Below, piece by piece: positions 26,745 to 35,076 of a stretch of 64,000 nt of DNA; position 1 is the stretch's first letter, and each line of letters begins with the position of its first letter. The position numbers and the translations under genes are program-made. Below the pieces are notes generated by a model. The model did not search any database and was not told the origin of the DNA. It saw nothing but the letters and a program-made list of their open reading frames with translations. This stretch comes from JAAYAY01 sp963674575 (lineage in GTDB: Bacteria; Planctomycetota; Planctomycetia; Pirellulales; Thermoguttaceae), in assembly GCA_963674575.2 (NCBI GenBank), contig CAXXQT010000005.1:372001-436000 (forward strand), read 5' to 3'.

Positions 26745-28400
26745 ATGGGACATGCGATCATCGAACGCGAATTGATCAGCACACTTCGGACGCTGCGGGC
26801 ATTGGTCCTGCTCGTGACCGTGGCGATAGCGTTCTCGCTGCTCGTCGTCATCCGTTGGCCGAGCAATGCCACGGTCGAACTCTCGGGCGCCCAGGCCCAG
26901 GAAGTTTTTCGGCTTTTCGCCTACGGATTGCTCGCCATCCTCGTCTTGATGATTCCCGCCTTTCCGGCCACTTCGGTTGTGCGGGAGAAGAACAAGGGCA
27001 CGCTGGCGCTTCTGCTGAACTCGCCCATGTCTCCCGCGTCGATCTATTTGGGCAAGGCCATGGGGATGCTGGGATTCGTCCTGCTGCTGCTGATCATGAG
27101 CGTGCCTGCCGCCACGGCGGCGTACGCCATGGGAGGCATCTCCTGGTTTCGTCAGATTCTTCCCCTTTACGGCATCCTGGTCCTCGTTCTCGTTCAATAT
27201 ACGACGCTTGCCCTGTTGATCAGCAGTTGGACCAACACCACCGACGCCGCCTTGCGAACCACCTATGCTGCGGTCATGCTGGCGGCGGTTGTTTCCCTGG
27301 GGCCCCATTTCTTTCTCCAAGGTCAGCCCGGGTTGCTGCCCATCCTGGCCGACTGGCTCCGCTGTGTGTCGCCCGTGCCCGTCGTGATGGAACTGGTCGG
27401 ACACGGGGATGCGGGAACCTTCGGACTGGCCACCACCGAAACCCTGAAACGCTTCCTGCTGTTTGCGGGAGGATCGTCGCTGGGCTTCGCCGGGATCACG
27501 ATTTTCCGACTGAATGCGTTTCTCCTCGATCGACCTCGCCCCCAGGGCGTCGTTACCGACGAGCGTTCCACGGCTCAGAGGTGGGCCCGACGCTTCGTGT
27601 TTTTGGTCGATCCCCATCGGCGCAAGAGCGGGATTGGGCTGCTGGTCAATCCCATCATGGTCAAGGAGTTCCGGACGCGCCGCTTCGGACGCATTCACTG
27701 GCTGCTGCGGCTTGTGTCCGTGGCAGCCTTGGCCTCGCTCATGTTGACGTATGCGGCTACGACGGGGACGATCGATTGGGGAGTGGAAACGATCGGCGGC
27801 ATTATGGTCGTTCTCCAGGTGGCTCTGCTGCTTGTTCTGGCTCCAAGCCTCGCCGCCAACCTGATCAGTGCCGAGCGGGAGAGTGGCGGCTGGGAACTCC
27901 TGATGATGACCCCCATGTCGGCCGTCTCGATCCTCTTCGGCAAGTTGCTGAGCGTGCTGCTCACCCTCCTGTTGATTATGCTCGCCACGCTGCCGGGCTA
28001 CCTGGTGATGATCTGGATCCATCCGCCCCTTCGGTGGCAGGTCTGGCAGGTTCTGGTCTGTCTGGGATGGATGGCCCTGTTCGCCATGCTGCTTTCTGCC
28101 GCTGTCAGCAGCCTTTGCCGACGCACGGCCGTGGCCACGACCGTCTCCTACGCGCTGCTGGGCGTCGTCTGCGTCGGGACGATGTTGGCCTGGCTCGGTG
28201 CGGGGACGGCGTTTGGGCACGGGATCGTCGAATCCGTCCTGCAAATCAACCCGATGGCGGCGGCCTTGACCATTATCGAAGCGCCGGGGTTCACGACCTA
28301 TCATCTCGTGCCCGCCAATTGGTGGTGGATGGGCGGCATGTGTGCTGCCTGCACGCTCGTGGTCCTCGTCCAAACGTGGCGGCTCACCCGACCCAGTTGA
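26745..28400 (+). CDS. ABC-2 type permease (double-length)
   Basis: 551 aa with about 12 membrane segments in two homologous halves. Each half begins with a cytoplasmic start (IIERELISTLRTLR; NPIMVKEFRTRRFGR) and carries the hallmark VREKNKGTLALLLNSPMSP or ISAERESGGWELLMMTPMSA. Such double permeases form the channel with the ATPase just upstream. Cargo unknown; membrane-bound. Confidence 0.9.
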   Translation: MGHAIIERELISTLRTLRALVLLVTVAIAFSLLVVIRWPSNATVELSGAQAQEVFRLFAYGLLAILVLMIPAFPATSVVREKNKGTLALLLNSPMSPASIYLGKAMGMLGFVLLLLIMSVPAATAAYAMGGISWFRQILPLYGILVLVLVQYTTLALLISSWTNTTDAALRTTYAAVMLAAVVSLGPHFFLQGQPGLLPILADWLRCVSPVPVVMELVGHGDAGTFGLATTETLKRFLLFAGGSSLGFAGITIFRLNAFLLDRPRPQGVVTDERSTAQRWARRFVFLVDPHRRKSGIGLLVNPIMVKEFRTRRFGRIHWLLRLVSVAALASLMLTYAATTGTIDWGVETIGGIMVVLQVALLLVLAPSLAANLISAERESGGWELLMMTPMSAVSILFGKLLSVLLTLLLIMLATLPGYLVMIWIHPPLRWQVWQVLVCLGWMALFAMLLSAAVSSLCRRTAVATTVSYALLGVVCVGTMLAWLGAGTAFGHGIVESVLQINPMAAALTIIEAPGFTTYHLVPANWWWMGGMCAACTLVVLVQTWRLTRPS

Positions 28401-28419
28401 ACACCAAGCCGGCCCCAGG

Positions 28420-30231
28420 ATGTTCCAAGTGATCCGATCTTTCGTCCGAGTTGTGAACACGTTCCAGATTCTGGCACCTTCGGTTGCCCTTGCGACCCTG
28501 CTGGGGCTCGCCGTTGCGGCGATCTGGCCTGTTTCGGCCAGCGCGGTCGAGACGCCCTGGGTCATGTACGAGGATCCCGTTCTTCAGAAACGCCAGATCG
28601 AGAACGGCTTTCCTCCCAATCTGGTGGAGTGTTGGCTTCAGGCGATGGCGAGACCCGAACGGGAGATGAAGCGTCGAGCGGCCCTCGCGGTCATCCGGGG
28701 AGCCGCCAAGGGCGTGCCTGGCCTAAAGGCAACCGTTGGGCCCCTTTGCGAAATCCTGAGCGATTCCGATCAGGATCACGTCGTGCACCTGACCGCCGCT
28801 CGCGCACTGGTTGCCACGGACGCGAAGGATGCCGCTCCCGCCCTCATTGAAGCCACGAGCCCCGACGACCTCGAAATGGCCGAGGTCGTCGAATCCGCCC
28901 TCGCTCGGTGGAAGGAAACCGGTCTTCGGGATCGCTGGCGGGAACGACTCGATGGCGAGATCGGGCTGCGCCGGATGCACATATTGGCCATCCGCGGGCT
29001 GGTGGCACTGAACGAGACCGACGCCGTTGTCCGTCTACGCGAGCTTGCGTTGGATTCCCGCACACCTCTCAACGTGCGGCTTGAAGCGGCCGACGCCCTG
29101 GGCGTCTTGCAGGACACAGGCCTGCTGGAAGAGGCACAGCGTTTGAGCGGGAATCGGACGACGGCGGGCCTGGTCGATCGGCTGGTTGCTGCACGGATGA
29201 TCGCCGCCCATCGTGGAAGCGATACGGAAGCGTTTTTGCTGGAAGCCGCCGCCGACCCGGAGCCGTCCGTTGCTGCCGTGGCCCTGCGGAACCTGTTCCA
29301 GATCGATCCCCGCCTGATTCTGCCGATTGTGGAGGAGGTCGTGGGCTCGAAGGACGCAAACGTTCGGCGTTGGGGAGCCAAGGTGTTGGTGGCATGTCCG
29401 TCGGACGAGTCCATTACGGTTCTGACACCGTTGCTTGACGATCGTGACCCGCTGCTCCGACGCGATGTCTGCGACTGGCTCTTGAAACTGGCCGAGACGC
29501 CTGAACTTCGGGAGAAGGTGATCGGCGAAGGGCGGCGAGTTCTCGCAGCCGACAGTTGGCGCGGCCAGGAACAGGCGACCCTGCTCCTGGCGACCCTGGA
29601 AGACAAGACGATCGCGGATCGGCTTGTCGAGATTCTTAACGTGACCCGGCGCGAGGCCAATGTGGCCGCGGCCTGGGGGCTCTGCGAACTGGCGGTTCCC
29701 GATACGGCGGAACCCGTGTTTGCATTCGTTGAGAAGACGACGGAGAGCTGGTTGGCCGGAGAACCCCAGGAAGAAGGCTTGGATCGGCAAATCGCCTTGT
29801 TGTGTCAGACCCTCGGCGTGCTGAAGCATTCCCCGGCAGACGAGGTTCTGCGCAAATACATTCCGAAGGGGAGTCCGCTTGGAGAGAAGAGTCGCGGGGC
29901 GGCACTGTGGGCCCTGGGCCATCTCCATGCGGGACAAGTGGACGAGGTTCTGGCCGACCAGTTCGAGAAGCGTCTCCTCGATGCGTTCCATCCCCAGATT
30001 CCGGAGTGCTGGCTGGTTTCCCGCATGGCCGCGGTCGGGCTGGGCCGGATGAAGGCGACCAAGAACATTTCTGCATTGCGAAGTGGCCTGGACAGAGCCT
30101 CGATCTCCACCGACGTCGGCTACGCCTCCGCCTGGGCCCTGTGGCAGATCGCAGGTGAGGAAATCCCCGCCGTCACTCCCGTCCTCAACATGGACCAGGA
30201 TTGGTTTCTCACTCCCGCGTGGGAACGTTGA
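28420..30231 (+). CDS. secreted HEAT-repeat protein
   Basis: 603 aa from ATG 28420. Signal peptide at about residues 15-41 (ILAPSVALATLLGLAVAAIWPVSASA). The rest is a chain of HEAT-like helical repeats, for example AARALVATDAKDAAPALIEA, AADALGVLQDTG, VAAVALRNLFQ, AAWGLCELAVPD. It starts 20 bases after the permease stop, so it is the fourth gene of the export operon and probably a periplasmic scaffold for it. Confidence 0.85.
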   Translation: MFQVIRSFVRVVNTFQILAPSVALATLLGLAVAAIWPVSASAVETPWVMYEDPVLQKRQIENGFPPNLVECWLQAMARPEREMKRRAALAVIRGAAKGVPGLKATVGPLCEILSDSDQDHVVHLTAARALVATDAKDAAPALIEATSPDDLEMAEVVESALARWKETGLRDRWRERLDGEIGLRRMHILAIRGLVALNETDAVVRLRELALDSRTPLNVRLEAADALGVLQDTGLLEEAQRLSGNRTTAGLVDRLVAARMIAAHRGSDTEAFLLEAAADPEPSVAAVALRNLFQIDPRLILPIVEEVVGSKDANVRRWGAKVLVACPSDESITVLTPLLDDRDPLLRRDVCDWLLKLAETPELREKVIGEGRRVLAADSWRGQEQATLLLATLEDKTIADRLVEILNVTRREANVAAAWGLCELAVPDTAEPVFAFVEKTTESWLAGEPQEEGLDRQIALLCQTLGVLKHSPADEVLRKYIPKGSPLGEKSRGAALWALGHLHAGQVDEVLADQFEKRLLDAFHPQIPECWLVSRMAAVGLGRMKATKNISALRSGLDRASISTDVGYASAWALWQIAGEEIPAVTPVLNMDQDWFLTPAWER

Positions 30232-30248
30232 TCGCCGAGTTTCTGCCC

Positions 30249-31310
30249 GTGACGAACTCCCCATCTAGCGACTCCCATTGTCCACTCGGCTCGCCACCGC
30301 CCCTTCGGATCGGCCCGCTCACGGTCGACCCGCCCCTTCTGCAAGCGCCGATGGCGAAGTTCACGAACTTCCCTTTCCGCCAGATTCTGCGTCGCTACGG
30401 CGGCGTGGGGCTGACGGCGACCGAAATGGTCAGCGCTCGCAGTTTCCTGGAGATCGACTCGCGAAGCGGCTCCCTGCCCGAACGCCTTTGGGGCGTGAAA
30501 GAGGAAGCCCGACCGCTGGCCGTGCAGATCTGGGACAACGACCCGGCGGCGCTGGCCGATGTGGGACACCGCCTGGCCGAGGAATTCCAGGTCAGCGTGG
30601 TCGACATCAACTTCGGTTGCCCTGTCAAACGGGTTACCTGCAACGCCGAGAGCGGTTCCTACCTGCTCCGCTATCCGGACCGGGTTGGGGAAATTGTCCG
30701 CCGCGTGGCGGAGGCCTGCCGTCCGACGCCGGTGACGGCCAAGATTCGTCTCGGCCCCTCCGAGGAGATGATCAATGCCGGAGAGGTGGCCGAGGCCGTG
30801 GAAGCAGGCGGCGGGGCCGCCCTTACGGTTCACGGTCGAACGGCACGGCAGATGTTTCGGGGGTCGGCCGACTGGGATCGAATCGCCGCGGTCAAGGAGC
30901 ATCTCCGGCAGATTCCCCTGATCGGCAACGGGGACCTGCGGACCCCCGAGGCCGTCGTACACGCCTTCAAAACATGGCCCGTCGACGGCGTTATGATCGG
31001 GCGCGCCATGTTGGGGCGGCCGTGGCTCTTTGTCCAGGCCGCCGCTGCCCTGGCCGGACAGCCTGTTCCGCCTGCACCTTCGCTCGAACAGCAGAAGGCC
31101 CAACTGGTGGACCACTACCACCAGGTTGTGGCCCGTTTTGGAGTCGGCAAGGGCACGGTCATGATGCGCCGTTTCGCTTGCTGCTACGCGCAAGGTTGCC
31201 CCGGGGCTCGGACCTTTCGCGACAAGGTCGCGAGAGTCTCAACTCCCGCGGAGTTTACCAGTGTCATTCAGGAACATTTTCCCCAGCGTCCGGCCGAGGG
31301 AAGTTCCTGA
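30249..31310 (+). CDS. dus: tRNA-dihydrouridine synthase (DusB-like)
   Basis: 353 aa from GTG 30249; the exact start is uncertain because no good ribosome-binding site is seen. FMN-dependent enzyme that reduces uridine to dihydrouridine in tRNA. Motifs: PPLLQAPMAKFTNFPFR (substrate start), the active-site cysteine in VDINFGCPVKR, ALTVHGRTARQMFRG, and GDGVMIGRAMLGRPWLF-like phosphate binding. Close behind the HEAT-repeat gene. Confidence 0.9.
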   Translation: MTNSPSSDSHCPLGSPPPLRIGPLTVDPPLLQAPMAKFTNFPFRQILRRYGGVGLTATEMVSARSFLEIDSRSGSLPERLWGVKEEARPLAVQIWDNDPAALADVGHRLAEEFQVSVVDINFGCPVKRVTCNAESGSYLLRYPDRVGEIVRRVAEACRPTPVTAKIRLGPSEEMINAGEVAEAVEAGGGAALTVHGRTARQMFRGSADWDRIAAVKEHLRQIPLIGNGDLRTPEAVVHAFKTWPVDGVMIGRAMLGRPWLFVQAAAALAGQPVPPAPSLEQQKAQLVDHYHQVVARFGVGKGTVMMRRFACCYAQGCPGARTFRDKVARVSTPAEFTSVIQEHFPQRPAEGSS

Positions 31311-31388
31311 CCACGGTTCCGCCACGAGACGCCGGAAATAGGGTGCGGGCTCCGATGGCAAAGCCTGTCTCCCGCTCCTGGCCTCGAT

Positions 31389-34300
31389 CTACGGAGCTTC
31401 GCCGCCCCAGATTTGCAGCGAACTGGCTCGGCAAATGCCCGCCTTACCCGGGGTGGGGAAATCAACATTCCGGCCGGCCTGGTCCATCTTGCCGAGCCGC
31501 ACCAACGCGGGATCGCCGGGATACCGATCACGATTGAGCTTGCCGATGGTGCGCCATCGTTCCACCCCGTGTCGCATTCCGTGCAGATACTCGAGGAAGA
31601 TTTCCTCGTCTTCCAGGCGGATGCGAACGTGTTGGGGCTTGCCGCCAGTGGCCGGGCCGAAGTAAACCTGCCGGCCGTCGTCGTAGCCGAATCGACGGTC
31701 TTCTGCCCGGAGGTGGATGCGAAGGAATCGTCCGTTGCTCCAGACCAGGCCGAGCCCGATTCCCCAAGTCTGGCCCCGGTCGGTGCGGGAATCCAAAATG
31801 CATTGAACCAGCGTCGTTTCCTGCGGTAGCGCACGTTCGACGAAGGCGCACGTATTCGCGGTCGTTCCGATCACCAGGACTCCGTCTTCGAGCCCAAGTG
31901 AACCGCCCTCGCGTTCGGAAAGCACGGTTCGCCAACCATCGGTAAGACTCTTGGCGACAAAGGTCTCTTCAAGCAACAACTTCCGTGTCTCGTAGGCGTT
32001 GGCGGCCTGGACGGTTGCGAGTTTGCGGGGCGTCTCGTCGAGGATCAACATCCAGCCTTGGCCTGGATCAATCGGTAACGGTTCGTCCGGTGCGAACAGG
32101 TCTTCGGCCTGGAGGTTTTGGATCGCGGGGGCATACAGGTTTGCTTTGTCAGAGTCGAGCCCCAGGGCTTTCCAGTCGATTGTCAGGGGGCAATCCGCGG
32201 TCTCCTTGGCCCAACTGGCAACGCAGACCAGGGCCGCATCGTCCTTGCGATAGACGGTTGCCAGAATATCTTCACGGCCGGTGGACACGGGACACGCTGG
32301 GTCCCAGTAGCCGAGCATTTCGGAATCGGCGATGCCGAAGTCATCCCATAGTTTCCAGATCGGCTTCGGATTTCCGCTCCAGGGCAGCCGGTTGGTCATA
32401 CCGTAGAGCATCCCGCGCCAGGGATTGCCGCCCCCTTGGAGCATCTCGCCCATCAGGCCAAAGGGGATGCCCGCGATTTCAACCATCCAGTGATCGGGCG
32501 GTTCATCGTAATTGCGTCCCTCGCCGATCCAAAGGCTGTCGAGGTAGGGCAGATGCTCCAGGTAGAGGTTCAGGCAGTTGGCATAGCCGGCTTGGGCATT
32601 CAGGTGGTTCCAGGAATGCAGATCCAACAGGGCGCCGGGCCGCTCGCGATCGAGCACGCGGCGGACCCGTTTCATGATCTCGCGATCGTAGCCGATCTCG
32701 TCAAGGTAGAGTCCGTCGATCTTCAGGTTCCGAGCCAGGTAGCCGAGCCCTTCGATGTAGTAATTGTGCCAGCGGGACAGGCCGGTCTGGCTGATCGACG
32801 CGCACCAGGTGCCATCGGGGAAGGGATGATGCCAGGCCGGCGAATAGTCCTTCGCCAGATGCTCGTGAAGCCAGGCGTAGCCCCCGCCCGGACCGGGGGG
32901 AAAGATTTCCCCGTCCAGGCTCCGCAAGGCCCATAATTCGGCCACATGATTCGACAACTCCCGTATCGTGTAGTAGAGCTTGACTTTCAGACCCAACTTG
33001 TGCGCCTCGTCAACATAGGGCCCAAGTTTGTTCTCCGTCAGAAATGGGTAGTTGATGAACGGGTTGAGGTCGTTTCCGTGATGAATGTTGATGATGCGAG
33101 CGCCCTGGTCGGTCACGTCCTGGGGTTTGGGAACGCCGCTGTGGTAATAGCGCTGCGTCCAATGGGCCTTCGGATCGAGTGGCTTGAGGGGCGTGATGAG
33201 CAGGCCAAAATCGAAACGGAGTTCCTCTCCCGCCTTCATGGTGCGGGGGCCGCCGAAGGCACGAAACACGACGCGATCATCGTCTTCGGTGATCGTGCAA
33301 CCGCCCTGCCCTGCGTTCTCCCAGGCCTTCGGCATGAGCAGTGGACGGTGACGGTAATGGATGTTGACCAGGGGCCAGCGGTAGTTCGGCCCCTTGAGCT
33401 TGCACTGCAAGCCGCCGTCGACGTTGCCCAACCAGAGGGAATCCTGGTGGCGGGCCGGATCCCATGTCCATTGGAAACTCTCCGGCCGGATGCCGCCCTT
33501 CTGACCCATGCCCATCATGTACTTGGCAAAGCGGCGCCGCAACGGAATCTCCAGGCGGCAGTCCTTCAGATCGGCGGGCTGGTCGGCCCGGAGGGCAAGC
33601 TGATAGTTGGTGTAGCCGTCGAATTCCATCTTCGCCGTACAGCGAAGCGTTAAGCCGCCGCCGGTGCTCGTCGATTCCCAAGTGACGGCGGCCGCGTTTT
33701 GCGAAGTGACTTCCGGCTGGCTGGACTTCCAGGCGACGACGCCCTCTTGCGTCTGAACTTCGAACTCGACGGGACTGGCCAGCATCTCGTTTGTCCCGGC
33801 CGTGATCGATTCGGGAAGCCCCGTGGCGTTTGCCGTGAGACTCCGTCCCAAACATCGGACCGTGGGGCCGTCCACCTCCAGGGGCGTGTATGGTGCGGTC
33901 ACGGTATCGTCCAGGCCGACCGTCGAATTGAGCCAGCGAAGACGACTCATCCGCCACAGTTCGGAGTCCCCGCGATCCTCGAGCATCGTGTCCTCGATCG
34001 TCAACGAAAGGGACACCGTCTGGGACGGGCCGCCGCGAGATCCGATCCTGACCATGCCCTGGACCGTGCCGGGTGCCTGATCTTTCGGAACATCCACCCC
34101 GAACCACAACGCCTGGACCTGCCCGGCGGGGACGGACACCTTCTTGTCGAACGGTCGGCCCAGCCAATCGCTGCCATGGGTGTTGAAGCAGCACGTGGAC
34201 AGACCGCTCAATTCCATCTCAACTTGAAGGTCCTCCAAGGGGCCTTGCGAGGTGAACACGCCGATTTGGAACACGTAGAACTCGTTGCGCTGCGCCGTGC

Positions 34301-35015
34301 CGGAAAACGTGTTCGACGGTCCCCGCCGGATCCACAAGACAGGCAAGTCGTCGAGCATACGGATCGGCCGCGTGCGGTCCTCCGGGAACAGCAGGAACGG
34401 TTCTTCGCCATGTTCCGCCAGCAAGGCCTCTCGTTCGGCGTCCGTGGCGACCAGTTCCATCGGATCGCGCCGGTCGAACTCCGTACGGGATTGGAAGTCG
34501 ATGACTTCCGCCTCGGGGAGACCCTGCCAGTTGGATTGGTGACGCTGGCGCCAGGTCGGATCGGCAGTCGCCTCGGGCTTCGGGTAGTGCGTCGTGGGAA
34601 ACGCCCCGCCTCGGATCGTAAACGGCATGAAATAGGCGTCGTACTCGCCGGCCGCAGCTGCCTGGAAGATCAACGTTCCGCTCTCGCGCGAAATGCTGAT
34701 CGGAACGACGTTCCTTACCCGCTCTTGGGTGGCCGCATTGATGACGAAGACCGCCTTCTCGGCAGCATCGCGATCCCGCCGCCGCCACGGAAGCTGTACC
34801 GAGACGGCGTCGGCGGGAGTCGCCACGTGCATACGGGCTCGGTGATTTCCTAAGGCCGGATCCCAAGGTCTGTCGGGAATGGAACACGGCGGCTCGGCTG
34901 CGGTTGCGAGAATCGCGAGAAGACAATTCAGGGAGGCGGCAAGGGGAGTTGTCATGGTTGATGTTGCAGTGCCTCTCTTGGGGGTTGCTGAGGTCGTGTG
35001 GCGTCGCGGCTGCAT
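31389..35015 (-). CDS. large secreted glycoside hydrolase-like protein (DUF6067-like)
   Basis: 1208 aa from ATG 35015. Signal peptide candidate MQPRRHTTSATPKRGTATST followed by a hydrophobic core and ATAAEP; ATG 34955 (MTTPLAAS) would lack positive charges. A beta-rich N-terminal half is followed by a TIM-barrel-like region (GLKVKLYYTIRELSNHVAEL, IDGLYLDEIGYDREIMKRV, LDLHSWNHLN) with acidic residues at strand ends, as in DUF6067 glycoside hydrolases. A C-terminal concanavalin-like domain (about 990-1208) probably binds carbohydrate. Convergent with dus. Confidence 0.78.
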   Translation of the reverse strand: MQPRRHTTSATPKRGTATSTMTTPLAASLNCLLAILATAAEPPCSIPDRPWDPALGNHRARMHVATPADAVSVQLPWRRRDRDAAEKAVFVINAATQERVRNVVPISISRESGTLIFQAAAAGEYDAYFMPFTIRGGAFPTTHYPKPEATADPTWRQRHQSNWQGLPEAEVIDFQSRTEFDRRDPMELVATDAEREALLAEHGEEPFLLFPEDRTRPIRMLDDLPVLWIRRGPSNTFSGTAQRNEFYVFQIGVFTSQGPLEDLQVEMELSGLSTCCFNTHGSDWLGRPFDKKVSVPAGQVQALWFGVDVPKDQAPGTVQGMVRIGSRGGPSQTVSLSLTIEDTMLEDRGDSELWRMSRLRWLNSTVGLDDTVTAPYTPLEVDGPTVRCLGRSLTANATGLPESITAGTNEMLASPVEFEVQTQEGVVAWKSSQPEVTSQNAAAVTWESTSTGGGLTLRCTAKMEFDGYTNYQLALRADQPADLKDCRLEIPLRRRFAKYMMGMGQKGGIRPESFQWTWDPARHQDSLWLGNVDGGLQCKLKGPNYRWPLVNIHYRHRPLLMPKAWENAGQGGCTITEDDDRVVFRAFGGPRTMKAGEELRFDFGLLITPLKPLDPKAHWTQRYYHSGVPKPQDVTDQGARIINIHHGNDLNPFINYPFLTENKLGPYVDEAHKLGLKVKLYYTIRELSNHVAELWALRSLDGEIFPPGPGGGYAWLHEHLAKDYSPAWHHPFPDGTWCASISQTGLSRWHNYYIEGLGYLARNLKIDGLYLDEIGYDREIMKRVRRVLDRERPGALLDLHSWNHLNAQAGYANCLNLYLEHLPYLDSLWIGEGRNYDEPPDHWMVEIAGIPFGLMGEMLQGGGNPWRGMLYGMTNRLPWSGNPKPIWKLWDDFGIADSEMLGYWDPACPVSTGREDILATVYRKDDAALVCVASWAKETADCPLTIDWKALGLDSDKANLYAPAIQNLQAEDLFAPDEPLPIDPGQGWMLILDETPRKLATVQAANAYETRKLLLEETFVAKSLTDGWRTVLSEREGGSLGLEDGVLVIGTTANTCAFVERALPQETTLVQCILDSRTDRGQTWGIGLGLVWSNGRFLRIHLRAEDRRFGYDDGRQVYFGPATGGKPQHVRIRLEDEEIFLEYLHGMRHGVERWRTIGKLNRDRYPGDPALVRLGKMDQAGRNVDFPTPGKAGICRASSLQIWGGEAP

Positions 35016-35076
35016 GTCGTTCCGACAGGATACCCAGCCCATCCCGCCTACGCAATCGCCAGGGTCGCATGCTGTC

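Noticed and set aside
25836..28565. 909-aa minus-strand open frame
   Set aside because: Antisense shadow of the ABC ATPase and permease genes; rich in His/Gln/Arg with no domain.
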